17,423 nucleotides of DNA from Balneolales bacterium (GTDB lineage Bacteria; Bacteroidota; Rhodothermia; Balneolales; HLUCCA01), in the NCBI GenBank assembly GCA_022565415.1, contig JAIUMT010000029.1, positions 1-17,423 of the forward strand. Reading direction: 5' to 3'. Position 1 is the first letter of the stretch, and each line of letters begins with the position of its first letter. The notes beneath the pieces were generated by a model. The model saw only the letters and a list, made by a program, of their open reading frames with translations, searched no databases and had not been told where the DNA came from. A program made the translations under genes and the position numbers. Below, piece after piece: positions 6,431 through 14,313 of the stretch.

Positions 6431-8467
6431 CTATTTAATCAGTGTCATTTTTTGAGTCTGACTAAATTGCGGAGTTTCCAGTCTGTACAGATACACTCCA
6501 CTTGATAGTGAAGTAGCATCGAAGTTAATAACATGCGCACCGGCCGGCCGCGTACCCTGATCGAGGACCTGAATGAGTCGGCCAGTTACATCATAAACCG
6601 TAACCCGGACCTCCGTCGCCTCCGGCAATTCGAACCGAATGGAGGTGGTTGGATTAAACGGATTAGGATAATTTTGCTTTAGCGTAATTTGCTCAGGTAT
6701 AGATGAAGTAAGAAGGTCATCATCAATACTTACTGTAGCAGGATTTCCAATGATGAAATCCATATCTCGCACATCTCTTCCAGAGAAAAAGACTTCAGCC
6801 CCCACATTTTCTGGTGCTGACGGCGCTCTGTACCGAACACTTGGACTTCCAGAAAATGGAGTTGTTGCCCACACGACTTTGCCCATAGAACCATTATACT
6901 GCAGTCCATATATAGGGTTGAAATCACTGTAGAAAACAGAATAATCCGACCCATCGGTGTTCACAGACACAATTCCCCCGATGCTCTCGGTTAGATAAAT
7001 TCGCTCATCAACGGGATTGAAGGCAAGACTCGAGCCAAATGCAAGATCATCACCCTCCTCAAAGATTAGCGTACAGCTTTCGGTATCACCCGGACACGCA
7101 AATACCCCTTCTCCCTCGAGAGTTACATAAATAATATCTTCTTCGAAATCGACGTCAAATGCATTCATTTTTTGAACCCCACTAAAAGGCTTCTCAAACG
7201 ACAACCGCACTTCAGGTTCAGCAATACCTTCCTCAGACAAATCATAAACCCAGATATTATCAAAGCTTCCGTCGTCAGAAAATCCTTGAATGAAAAGTCC
7301 GTTATTGACTGTATCTGCTTTGATGGTTCTTTGTGCTCTCTCAAATTGATGCAATATTTCGCGATTTCGACCATAAAGATCCATCGAAAAAAGTAGCGTT
7401 CTGTCACTTTGAACGAAGAAGCGGTCTAATGCATAAACGGTACCAGTTTCAGGCATTATTGCTAATCCAGATACATCCCTTAAGCTATGATTCGCCGTTT
7501 TTTCCGTTTCCAGATTGTAGCCACGCAGAAATGCGAAATTTCCGGCACCATGACCACCATCGGTGAATATGAGTTCATTGTTCGTGCTATTGTACACCAT
7601 CAGTTCTACTTGCTGAGAATAAGGCATCTGAAATTCAACTTCTGCATCTAAATCGTTAATAGGTACTTCATAAACTATGTTTCTAAAAAGCCCGCTTAAT
7701 GCACTGATGTAAATTGTCTGAGTTTCGTCGTTCATTGTCATTGCCGTTTCACGTTGAGATCCGAAACCCATCACAAACAGAAATTCAGGCTCTGCGTTGG
7801 GGTCATTCAAATCGTAGCGGTAAAGATCATCGGCATAGACCAGGTACAAGTGACCACGTGTGCGATCCAGATGCATCCCTGTAGTTAGATTGGTGTAAGG
7901 AATAAGTGTAGAGCGCTCATCCCGATCCATCTGATGCTTCACTAAGCCAACACCGCTTAGGGCGTAGTAAACGGCATTGGAGTCAGGATGGAAAGTCATA
8001 TATCGCGCACTTCTGTTATCCAACTGCTGAGGAGTGCTATCAATTCCATCCATATAGAAAAGCCCACGAGTGGCAGCTGAGCTGGCAATTCGGGTATAAA
8101 AGTAACGATCTCGCTCAGCGTCGTATGCTGTGGTGTACACCAGGTCTCGATTCGTCATTACAACTTTGTAGTTGGTAAGATCGCTGTTGATATGAAGTAT
8201 GCGGGACTGCTGATTGTCGGCGACTACGTACTCATTGGTTTCCGGGATGTAGCTAAGTGACAATATGTTGCCAAATCGGGTGGCTAACGTATCCATTTGT
8301 GTTCCGTTTAAATCGGATCGAATAATAGTACGAGTGGGGATGGAACTTCCCATACGCTCATTTACGAATACTACCATATTTTCTGGTAGGTCGGCGTCTT
8401 GAGCAAATAGTTGGCTCGGGACGGTGAAGGCTAAAACGGTAAAAATTGCAAGTAAAAAAGATTTCAT
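6431..8467 (-). CDS. Secreted beta-propeller-like protein with T9SS C-terminal sorting domain
   Basis: 678 residues. A clear signal peptide (MKSFLLAIFTVLAFT, Ala-Gln cleavage near residue 22) is followed by repeated units of the kind hydrophobic-strand, NP or PETG turn, then IYL/VYAL strand. Examples are LAIMPETGTVYALD, VDFEEDIIYVTLEG, LAFNPVDERIYLTE and YNSTNNELIFTDGG. These resemble YWTD/SMP-30/NHL beta-propeller blades. Cys458 and Cys465 (CPGDTESC) could form a local disulphide. Residues 589-678 are a type A T9SS sorting domain: KQNYPNPFNPTTSIRFELP, then VYDVTGR, LSSGVYLYRLE and a basic end KMTLIK. Such domains direct export through the Por/type IX machinery and are then cleaved or used for surface anchoring. 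No catalytic motif is visible; a binding or surface role is inferred. It is a single-gene unit with its own terminator. Confidence 0.85.
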   Translation of the reverse strand: MKSFLLAIFTVLAFTVPSQLFAQDADLPENMVVFVNERMGSSIPTRTIIRSDLNGTQMDTLATRFGNILSLSYIPETNEYVVADNQQSRILHINSDLTNYKVVMTNRDLVYTTAYDAERDRYFYTRIASSAATRGLFYMDGIDSTPQQLDNRSARYMTFHPDSNAVYYALSGVGLVKHQMDRDERSTLIPYTNLTTGMHLDRTRGHLYLVYADDLYRYDLNDPNAEPEFLFVMGFGSQRETAMTMNDETQTIYISALSGLFRNIVYEVPINDLDAEVEFQMPYSQQVELMVYNSTNNELIFTDGGHGAGNFAFLRGYNLETEKTANHSLRDVSGLAIMPETGTVYALDRFFVQSDRTLLFSMDLYGRNREILHQFERAQRTIKADTVNNGLFIQGFSDDGSFDNIWVYDLSEEGIAEPEVRLSFEKPFSGVQKMNAFDVDFEEDIIYVTLEGEGVFACPGDTESCTLIFEEGDDLAFGSSLAFNPVDERIYLTESIGGIVSVNTDGSDYSVFYSDFNPIYGLQYNGSMGKVVWATTPFSGSPSVRYRAPSAPENVGAEVFFSGRDVRDMDFIIGNPATVSIDDDLLTSSIPEQITLKQNYPNPFNPTTSIRFELPEATEVRVTVYDVTGRLIQVLDQGTRPAGAHVINFDATSLSSGVYLYRLETPQFSQTQKMTLIK

Positions 8468-8607
8468 ATACTAAAGTAGGTTTGATGTTCATGGTAGGGA
8501 AACTTAATTAAATTTATTTTGTTCCACAGCACTTTGAACAACTTGATGAGGAGAAAGTGGGCGAGTTATGACGGTTTATTCACCTTTTTGAGAATATGCG
8601 TGACTCA

Positions 8608-8620
8608 TATCACTGTGATA
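8608..8620. promoter_or_regulatory. Perfect short palindrome upstream of the T9SS-domain gene
   Basis: TATCACTGTGATA is a perfect palindrome with 6-base arms around one central base. It lies in the 190-base gap between the CYTH gene end and the start of the secreted-protein gene, about 140 bases upstream of that start. It could be a repressor operator; no regulator gene is next to it. Confidence 0.35.
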
Positions 8621-8657
8621 AGTGCCCGAGGCTGGCATTACTTCATCTGTTAGTTTT

Positions 8658-9173
8658 TTAACTTTGAGCTGCCTCAATCAAATCGATATACGCATTCTCG
8701 ATGAGGTCCCCCTCCGAAATATTCAGTTTTTTCATTAGCTCGTTGGCTTCGCGAACACCGCCTTCGTACGAATCCCCATCAGCCAGAACGACTTCCAGCT
8801 CGACAAAATGTCCGAGGTTGTGAACATCATCAATGTGGATACGGGTGCGTCCGCTCAGGAATAGTAGTCGCTTTTTGGTCACGCGACCCGATTCGCCGTG
8901 GGCCATAGCCAGGGTTTTGCGAAGCGTGTCGGAGTTTTGAGTGCGATAAATGATGTAATCGGAGGTTTTAGGTCCGGTTTTGTCGGGCCGCTGATAGAAA
9001 ATGAGATCGGCAGTGGCGTCGGGAAAAATGCGGAGTTTCAGTCTTCCGTTAGGGCACGGGAAGAAAATATCGTCTTGATGAATAGTGATGGGACCTTCAT
9101 CCGATATTCGCTCGGCCGACTGAATTAAAGCTTCAACGTTATGGATTCGGGCTTTGATTTCGATGTTTTGTGG
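8658..9173 (-). CDS. CYTH-domain protein (CyaB/ThTPase-like)
   Basis: From the ATG at 9173 it has 171 residues; an upstream ATG at 9209 would add 12 residues not expected in the family. It matches the CYTH fold (PF01928), an eight-strand tunnel that binds triphosphates. The first strand NIEIKARI (4-11) is the ExExK signature in the N-x-E-x-K form common in CyaB-like bacterial members. Then come DDIFFP, GRLKLRIF, YQRPDKTGPKTSDY, VTKKRLLF, TRIHIDDVHNLGHFVELEVV and a C-terminal helix with LIENAYIDLI. Basic and acidic residues lining the tunnel are present. The family contains class IV adenylate cyclases, thiamine triphosphatases and polyphosphatases; which reaction this one performs cannot be told from sequence alone. 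It is cytoplasmic and stands alone, followed on the same strand by the secreted-protein gene after a 190-base gap. Confidence 0.85.
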   Translation of the reverse strand, partial: PQNIEIKARIHNVEALIQSAERISDEGPITIHQDDIFFPCPNGRLKLRIFPDATADLIFYQRPDKTGPKTSDYIIYRTQNSDTLRKTLAMAHGESGRVTKKRLLFLSGRTRIHIDDVHNLGHFVELEVVLADGDSYEGGVREANELMKKLNISEGDLIENAYIDLIEAAQS

Positions 9174-9345
9174 CATTGAAAGTGTAATTATTTGTGTTGG
9201 GTTTCCCATTTAAATACACCCGTTCATTTCCTTGAGTCGGAGTTAGGGTTATGGCGTGAAACTGTCGTGATACTGGTGTTGAATAAAGGTGGCAATATAG
9301 GCTAAAACTCCCACTGCCGGTATCACATATTACACGTTCGATGAA

Positions 9346-10569
9346 TTACCAGTGCCTTTTTACCCAATCATCTTCCGGTGCCACGATGATGAAATCATAA
9401 TTCCAGATTGTGCGTACTTCGAAGTCACTGCCACTCAATGTACCACTTGAGAGCTGTTCTCTGAGAGGACGCAAATCAATGAGTGCCCATTTCTGCCGAT
9501 CACCAACGCTGATGAATCTTTCTGAGCCTTCCCATCCCCTGCGACCTTTCATGTCCTTGCCTTCAAAAAATCGATTCAAATAATAGATATGGACAGACGA
9601 CTGCCCCTTCGATTCTGCCAATTGATGAACATGATTTCCAATACCGTACAAATTTATCGGACTTCGTTGCCGTCCCATGTGGAAAGTACCCATCTTGAGG
9701 AATACTTTGGGCTCATTGTTTTCCGCAAGAGCTGCATCGAAATTTCGGTCGAAATTTTCCTTGAAATAGTTGATTCGTATCGGCTCGCTTGCTTTACCCT
9801 GCTCGGCTAGACAATAGATTTCCAGAGTGGAATTAAAAGCATCTAGAATCTGAAGAATATCCGGATGGTCGCTATTTTCAAAGCTGAGCAGGTATGCCTC
9901 AAGGTTTTCATCCTGCTTGAACCGGCAGCTTCGCTGAAAATTACTGTTAATCGTTTCGGCAAGTTGGTTTCGGCGGTCCAGCCAGTAGAGTCTGCGGATG
10001 AGTTTTCTTTGTAGTTTTTGTTGTTCAACTGTGAGCGATTCCCCAGCGAGTCGTGCGAGTTCATCAATGAGATAGGTGTATGAAAAATAAAATTCCTGAT
10101 CCATTCCCCAGAGTTCATAACCCAGTGAATCGGCAGCCGAAAGAAACTGCACATCACTATCCCCTTTGAAAAAAGGAATTGGGATGAGGTCGAATAGTCG
10201 CGATGAGTACTGAGAATAAAATGACGAAACCTCCTGCTTGCCCGAGCGGATAAGCTGCTGCAGCTTCCGGGCAGAATAGGGTCCGGTTTCAATGGCAAAA
10301 TTACTAAACCCATGCGGTTCCAAAATGTGCAATAGAGATTCGGTAAGCTCGCCAAGACGCACCCTGTTGTGAAGCTCTCCCAAAGTAACAAAATGAGCTT
10401 GTTCTAAAGCAGCTAAGAGTGAATCGGCGCCGACAATCCTGTTATCCCGGATATCAAAAAACGTGGTGTGTTCTGCAATGATGTCTTCGCTGATGCGGAC
10501 AGCATCATTTTCAGAAGCCAGAGCCGAAGTTTGAATCAGAAGCAGCGAAAGGAATAGAAATTGTGTCAT
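9346..10569 (-). CDS. Exported erythromycin-esterase / ChaN-like protein
   Basis: 407 residues. The N-terminus MTQFLFLSLLLIQTSALA is a signal peptide with likely cleavage after Ala18. The body matches the EreA-like/ChaN fold: VTLGELHN (61-68) with Glu65 and His67, a helix, FSNFAIETGP (88-97) with Glu94, then a long helical part, INYFKENFDRNF (266-277) and VFLKMGTFHMGR (289-300) with His297. This order resembles erythromycin esterases (GEATHG, FE/E, R..M..N, then a His near GHxxR, PF05139), although GELHN is nearer to ChaN/TraB-Tiki-like members. Reaction and substrate cannot be inferred, and I would not call it an antibiotic-resistance gene. It lies alone on the minus strand, divergent from the DoxX gene, with a 296-base shared upstream region. 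Confidence 0.6.
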   Translation of the reverse strand: MTQFLFLSLLLIQTSALASENDAVRISEDIIAEHTTFFDIRDNRIVGADSLLAALEQAHFVTLGELHNRVRLGELTESLLHILEPHGFSNFAIETGPYSARKLQQLIRSGKQEVSSFYSQYSSRLFDLIPIPFFKGDSDVQFLSAADSLGYELWGMDQEFYFSYTYLIDELARLAGESLTVEQQKLQRKLIRRLYWLDRRNQLAETINSNFQRSCRFKQDENLEAYLLSFENSDHPDILQILDAFNSTLEIYCLAEQGKASEPIRINYFKENFDRNFDAALAENNEPKVFLKMGTFHMGRQRSPINLYGIGNHVHQLAESKGQSSVHIYYLNRFFEGKDMKGRRGWEGSERFISVGDRQKWALIDLRPLREQLSSGTLSGSDFEVRTIWNYDFIIVAPEDDWVKRHW

Positions 10570-10697
10570 TGGAGAATATTGAGTTTGAACAATGTGACTA
10601 AATAATACTCATTTTCAATAAATGATGGTCGGCGCAAGAATTGAATGTGATAACGGTATACATATGTGTCGGCGTGACCTTCAAAATAATATTGATA

Positions 10698-10725
10698 TCT
10701 CGTTGATAATGTTATCTTATCGAGA
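10698..10725. promoter_or_regulatory. Imperfect palindrome in the divergent region upstream of doxX-like gene
   Basis: TCTCG (10698-10702) pairs with CGAGA (10721-10725), and inside, GATAA pairs with TTATC around a central TG. The site lies between the divergent ChaN-like and DoxX genes and could be an operator or a small RNA-level hairpin. The rest of 10570-10865 shows no gene I can support; the in-frame codons from 10791 to 10865 do not look coding. Confidence 0.3.
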
Positions 10726-10865
10726 GACTTACGCGTGAGTCGCATCAGAATGGAGGCTCGTCGATTACTTACTGAATCTTAGCTCGGTAATTGGACCTTG
10801 ACTTCGAAAATGGGCCTCAACGACATCGCCAATCTGATGAAACATTAACAAACTTTGGAGATAGC

Positions 10866-11264
10866 ATGCTTACATACAACACAGACAAATACGCAGATCT
10901 CGCTCCCCTTTTACTTCGAATTGGAGTAGGATTGATTTTTATTTATGCCGGATGGGGGAAAATTACTGGTATCGAGGGCACACAGGGTTTCTTCGGCAGT
11001 ATTGGTATTCCCATGGCCGGAGTGATGGCCTGGGTGGTGGCGATTGTTGAGTTCGTAGGTGGAATTTTGATTCTTGTTGGATTCCGGATTCAGCTTCCCG
11101 CATTATTGATGGCCATAATAATGGTTGTCGCGATTTTAACCACGAAACTTAGTCAGGATGAGGTATTTCATGCGATGCGACTCGACTTTTTGCTGTTGCT
11201 AGCGAGTTTAGCCTTGTTTACGATAGGAAGTGGCAAATATTCGCTGGATAAAAAACTGAAATAA
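10866..11264 (+). CDS. DoxX family membrane protein
   Basis: 132 residues from the ATG at 10866, which has a GGAG five bases upstream. An earlier TTG-started extension from 10791 is polar and unlike the family. Four hydrophobic segments are visible at about 12-31, 50-70, 75-93 and 105-122. The first ends with IYAGWGKI, the usual DoxX helix-1 end (PF07681); GIPMAGVMAWVVAIVEFVGG is the typical second helix, with Glu62 in the membrane. DoxX proteins are small inner-membrane proteins, some linked to redox or sulfur metabolism; the role here is unknown. It is a single-gene unit followed by a short GC hairpin. Confidence 0.88.
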   Translation: MLTYNTDKYADLAPLLLRIGVGLIFIYAGWGKITGIEGTQGFFGSIGIPMAGVMAWVVAIVEFVGGILILVGFRIQLPALLMAIIMVVAILTTKLSQDEVFHAMRLDFLLLLASLALFTIGSGKYSLDKKLK

Positions 11265-11289
11265 GAGTTTTCGCTTTCTGAGACATTGA

Positions 11290-11321
11290 AGCCCGGCGAC
11301 ATGATTTTGTGTGGTCGGGCT
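11290..11321 (+). terminator. Hairpin after the DoxX gene
   Basis: AGCCCG (11290-11295) pairs with CGGGCT (11316-11321), extended by a G-U and a C-G pair. Only a short ATTTAAT follows, so it is a weak intrinsic terminator candidate, 26 bases past the DoxX stop. Confidence 0.45.
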
Positions 11322-11408
11322 ATTTAATGTTGATGAGTTGTAGATGTGGTCGTTTTTGGGATGAGATTACCTGTACGAATATGATTCGCGAAAAAAAGAT
11401 CATCATCA

Positions 11409-11439
11409 TTGACCTCGTTTAAAAAATGCCTTATATTTG
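11409..11439 (+). promoter_or_regulatory. Bacteroidota-type promoter of the Arg tRNA
   Basis: TTG at 11409-11411, 20 bases, then TATATTTG at 11432-11439, a full match to TAnnTTTG. The mature tRNA begins 17 bases after the -7 element, consistent with a short leader. This is the best promoter in the window and the main evidence for the sigma-factor type of the host. Confidence 0.65.
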
Positions 11440-11455
11440 GAGTCTTCGAATAATT

Positions 11456-11529
11456 GCACCCGTAGCTCAACTGGATAGAGTACCTGACTACGAATCAGGC
11501 GGTTCCAAGTTCGAATCTTGGCGGGTGTA
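11456..11529 (+). tRNA. tRNA-Arg, anticodon ACG
   Basis: A full cloverleaf is visible. The acceptor stem GCACCCG (11456-11462) pairs with CGGGTGT (11522-11528), with a G-U as its first pair. The D arm is GCTC/GAGT. The anticodon stem CCTGA/TCAGG carries the loop CTACGAA, so the anticodon is ACG (read as ICG after A-to-I editing, decoding CGU/CGC/CGA). The T arm is CCAAG/CTTGG with TTCGAAT. The discriminator base is A and CCA is not encoded. Confidence 0.95.
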
Positions 11530-11536
11530 CTTAGAT

Positions 11537-11578
11537 AAGCTCGTAACCTTTTTAAACACAATCGGTTACGAGCTTTTT
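11537..11578 (+). terminator. Strong rho-independent terminator after the tRNA
   Basis: A perfect 12-base-pair stem, AAGCTCGTAACC (11537-11548) with GGTTACGAGCTT (11564-11575), has a 15-base loop and a T-run. It starts 8 bases after the tRNA. A second small hairpin, AAAACGT-ggt-ACGTTTT followed by Ts, lies at 11603-11623. Confidence 0.85.
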
Positions 11579-11602
11579 CATTTTAAAGACTTGAATTGCG
11601 TC

Positions 11603-11623
11603 AAAACGTGGTACGTTTTTTTT
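11603..11623. terminator. Second small hairpin with T-run
   Basis: AAAACGT (11603-11609) and ACGTTTT (11613-11619) form a 7-pair stem with a 3-base loop, followed by Ts to 11623. It may back up the tRNA terminator. From here to 11855 the sequence is AT-rich and shows no gene or further structure I can support. Confidence 0.45.
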
Positions 11624-11855
11624 GCTTCAATCAATGTGCACGTTTATTGTTCAGGGTAACATTGGGTAAAGAGAACTTCATCAGTTCCCTATTTTCATCA
11701 ATAAAAATAACTTTACTTGTACGTGAAATTGGAACAAGGGGCAGATTAACAAGACACCAATTTAAATCTTGATGCACTCAATCCAAGAATCCGAAATCTT
11801 AAATCCCAGCATACATTAAAACAGTAGAGTAATAACCCGGAAGGCAAATTCAACT

Positions 11856-12908
11856 TTATTGGCCAAAGGATAAACTCTCTATTCTCCTGAATACCGCTTC
11901 TCCAGGAGTGACGTCAGCCTTCTGGATGGATGGATTATCTGATCCGGTGAAGCTAAGATTCCACTCTACAAATTCCCATCCATTATCCGGAACAGCTTCT
12001 ACTTCAATTTCCTGTTCGAATTCATACAAGCCCTGTCTTGCTGGTGGTGTGTGAATAATCACTTCCCCTCCCACTCCCTGGTCTCCGCCCACACTACGTG
12101 TCCAGACTATCACATTTGTATAGGGCATGAACACAGGATACAGGGTTACATCCGAATTCAGCGTAAACAACACAGGGTTATCTTCACTATTAATATCCCC
12201 TTCCCATTGGTGAAAAAGGTAGATGATGTACTTTTCGGGAGGAGGGTAAGCATAGATTTCTATCTGCGTTCCTTGTTCATACTCATACTCTAGACTTGGA
12301 TCATAGTCTTCCCCATTGATGTATATGCGACCAACGGGACCGTGAATATTCAGGATTACAGAATACGTTTCTACTATTTTTTCAAATACGGCGGTTACAG
12401 ATTTGCCGGAATCTATGATTATCCTTTGAGGATTATCACTTCCACCAAGGTCTCCATCCCAATGCGAGAAAGTCCAATCATTAGCCGGTAAAGCCGTCAG
12501 TTCTACCATAATTACATGGGAATAATCTGTAGTTCGTTCCTGCACAACTTCTTCGGTTACAATACCTTCTCCCATAACATTAACCGTTAATGGGTAAACT
12601 CTTTTAATAAAATAAGCTGTGATATTCTTATCACTGTTTACCGTTATTATTGACGGATTATCACTACCGGCATAATCGCCCCGCCAGCCGGCAAAGACCC
12701 AGTTTTCGTTGGGTGTTGCTGTAATTTCAATCTCATCGCCTTTACTTACGTCCACTATTTCAGGCGAAACGGTTCCGCCTTCTTCAGGTTCAGCCGTGAT
12801 TGTACCCTGGGATAGAGGGTTACCCACGGAGGGTAGGCTACCGGGTGAACAAGATGATAGGATGAACACAGAAATGGTTGCAGCTGCAAATGTGAATAGT
12901 ACTTTCAT
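11856..12908 (-). CDS. Lipoprotein with four InlB-like B-repeats
   Basis: 350 residues. The N-terminus MKVLFTFAAATISVFILSSC has a lipobox (LSSC, acylated Cys20), and an AGGAG lies 12 bases upstream of the ATG. The rest is four divergent copies of the bacterial B-repeat (PF18998, also called Flg_new_2), at about 36-101, 105-177, 182-261 and 264-342. Each repeat runs G.V/G.I strand, 'G..IEI.A.P...W.F..W.GD', 'GSDNP' and a closing 'VTAVF'-like strand. WRGDYAGSDNP, WDGDLGGSDNP, WEGDINSEDNP and WNLSFTGSDNP show the periodicity clearly. Repeat 3 carries an insertion (YINGEDYDPSL), and repeat 4 ends with AVFRRIE and a short tail. Such repeats are surface modules often involved in adhesion or simple display. 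It is anchored to a membrane, probably on the outer face. No enzyme domain is present. Confidence 0.88.
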   Translation of the reverse strand: MKVLFTFAAATISVFILSSCSPGSLPSVGNPLSQGTITAEPEEGGTVSPEIVDVSKGDEIEITATPNENWVFAGWRGDYAGSDNPSIITVNSDKNITAYFIKRVYPLTVNVMGEGIVTEEVVQERTTDYSHVIMVELTALPANDWTFSHWDGDLGGSDNPQRIIIDSGKSVTAVFEKIVETYSVILNIHGPVGRIYINGEDYDPSLEYEYEQGTQIEIYAYPPPEKYIIYLFHQWEGDINSEDNPVLFTLNSDVTLYPVFMPYTNVIVWTRSVGGDQGVGGEVIIHTPPARQGLYEFEQEIEVEAVPDNGWEFVEWNLSFTGSDNPSIQKADVTPGEAVFRRIESLSFGQ

Positions 12909-13012
12909 GACGCATATCCTCTCCTAAGGTCGTTTTTTCTCGCGTATCGGAATCTATACTAACAAATAAGCAAAATCTGATGATTTTATCTTATATATAA
13001 GGCATCGAAGTA

Positions 13013-13220
13013 TTACAAATCTATGGTATAGTCCTTCGAATTGTAATCAGGCCAACCGACTCTCACCTTAAATGGCAACGTTGCGTTGAAAGCGTCACCT
13101 ACCATAAATAATTCATGTTGACCAGGCCAGTAACCGGTGCCTTTTTCCATGAATCAACACATATCCCCGATTCGTCAACGATTTGGGATACCCATTTTCT
13201 GTACACGTTCAATAGCAAGA
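13013..13220 (-). pseudogene. Possible frameshifted gene remnant
   Basis: On the minus strand, 13150-13013 reads as 45 coherent residues ending at TAA, including GYWPGQHELFMVGDAF and VRVGWPDYNSKDY. This composition is far from random. Directly upstream, in the next frame, the sequence reads WVSQIVDESGICVDSW followed by two Lys. The frames would join if the A-run at 13143-13147 had one more A, giving ...DSWKKGTGYWPG. Further upstream a third frame reads VLMGWSGLAIERVQ. The family is not recognised. It may be a decayed gene, or a non-coding sequence that is open by chance. Confidence 0.3.
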
Positions 13221-13390
13221 CCACTCCAACCCATCAATACAACTGCTTTCTCTTAACCCGACGAACCAACCTTACTTTTTAATCTGGATTGACCCAAAGC
13301 AAAGCTCATAATGCTTTAAACCATGAGGAACACTTCTAATTATCGCGCAGATTTTACCTTTTCCCACCCCACATAACCGAACGCACCCCA

Positions 13391-13420
13391 TTGTTCCCAT
13401 GTTTATAGATGCTAATTTCC
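13391..13420 (+). promoter_or_regulatory. Possible promoter of the DUF417-like gene
   Basis: TTG (13391-13393), 19 bases, then TAATTTCC (13413-13420), matching 6 of 8 positions of TAnnTTTG. It lies 46 bases before the ATG at 13467. Spacing is right, but the -7 element is degenerate. Confidence 0.3.
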
Positions 13421-13466
13421 CACACATACTATACTTCCCTCAGCATATTATTAAACAAATACAGCA

Positions 13467-13946
13467 ATGAACACTATTAAAGACCTTTACAACATAATCG
13501 ATACCCGGCTTATCAATTGGATGGCCAACAATGGCATTAAACTGCTCCGATGGAGCATCGCACTAATATTTATCTGGTTTGGCGGACTCAAATTCTTCCC
13601 GGGAGCGAGCCCGGCCGAGCAACTCGCCGGTTCTTCGATTGAAATACTGACATTTGGTCTCGTTTCGGCCTCTATTGGTTTACCCGTATTGGCGGCATGG
13701 GAGGTTATTATCGGAGTTGGAATGCTTCTGCCAAAATATATGCGCTTTACAATATTGCTGCTGTACGTTCAAATGTTAGGCACATTCTCGCCCATCGTAA
13801 TTATGCCTGATGTGGTTTTTTCTACATTTCCGGTAGTCCTGACAATGGAAGGCCAGTATATCCTGAAGAATCTTATCGTAATTTCTGCAGCATTAGTAAT
13901 TGGTGCTACGGTGCGCGGTGGTAATCTTCGCGCTACACCAAATTAA
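13467..13946 (+). CDS. DoxX/DUF417-like (YkgB/RclC-like) membrane protein
   Basis: 159 residues with four hydrophobic segments at about 25-44, 62-88, 93-113 and 133-149. Helix 1 ends with FIWFGGLKFFPGASPAE, the hallmark of the DUF417/YkgB family (PF04224; E. coli RclC is a member linked to reactive chlorine resistance). Helix 2 has AAWEVIIGVGMLLP, and the end has EGQYILKNLIVISAALVIG, also seen in DoxX relatives. It is an inner-membrane protein of unknown activity; a link to oxidative stress would be inference. The ATG at 13467 gives the usual family length and has no clear Shine-Dalgarno, normal for Bacteroidota. It is a single gene; the next gene starts 367 bases later. Confidence 0.82.
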   Translation: MNTIKDLYNIIDTRLINWMANNGIKLLRWSIALIFIWFGGLKFFPGASPAEQLAGSSIEILTFGLVSASIGLPVLAAWEVIIGVGMLLPKYMRFTILLLYVQMLGTFSPIVIMPDVVFSTFPVVLTMEGQYILKNLIVISAALVIGATVRGGNLRATPN

Positions 13947-14313
13947 TAATTAGCAACACGGGTACCATCAGAACAAAAAAATGCTATCTTAGTTATTGTA
14001 TGTTTGATTTTTCCAAGTGTATTTATTTAACGCAACCATATGATAAACAATCGTTTATTAATATAATTGCTTTATTTATCCAGTATCCAATCCAGGTTTA
14101 ATTTATTATAGAAAATAGGTAGGTCAAGGCTGCGACGGCGAATGAATGTTATGTAACTTTAACAGTCAGTTACGCCCGGCAGGAGGTATATTGCAGATTA
14201 ACAGCCAGTGCCCCATCGGTCACAACTCAATGCGGTGTAGATATTTACGCAATTAAGTAAGAATTGCCATAGGTTCAACGTCGCTATTAGTTCAATAATT
14301 AGTCGTTGATAGT
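13947..14313. other. Intergenic region before the multi-PAS gene
   Basis: No gene is visible in these 367 bases. The first half is very AT-rich. Two short similar stretches, TTAACAGTCAGT (14159-14170) and TTAACAGCCAGT (14198-14209), are repeated 39 bases apart. GCAATT (14249-14254) and AATTGC (14262-14267) form a 6-base inverted repeat 46 bases before the next start codon. These may be regulator sites of the sensor gene; nothing else stands out. Confidence 0.4.
14249..14267. promoter_or_regulatory. Inverted repeat upstream of the sensor gene
   Basis: GCAATT-aagtaag-AATTGC, perfect 6-base arms with a 7-base spacer, ends 46 bases before the ATG at 14314. It could be an operator or leader hairpin; no known consensus is recognised. 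Confidence 0.3.

Larger units (their letters stand above)
12909..13466. other. Gene-free stretch with upstream signals and a possible gene remnant
   Basis: No intact gene of normal length is visible in these 558 bases. 12909-13012 is AT-rich and should hold the lipoprotein promoter on the minus strand. 13013-13250 has broken coding-like sequence on the minus strand (separate entry). 13391-13420 holds a possible promoter for the downstream DUF417-like gene. Confidence 0.5.

Noticed and set aside
9346..10569. Macrolide resistance gene
   Set aside because: Fold similarity to erythromycin esterases is only superfamily level, and the GELHN motif with an export signal argues for another role.
11426..11659. 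Plus-strand open frame of 77 codons
   Set aside because: It runs through the tRNA gene and its terminator; the peptide is the usual false translation of a tRNA.
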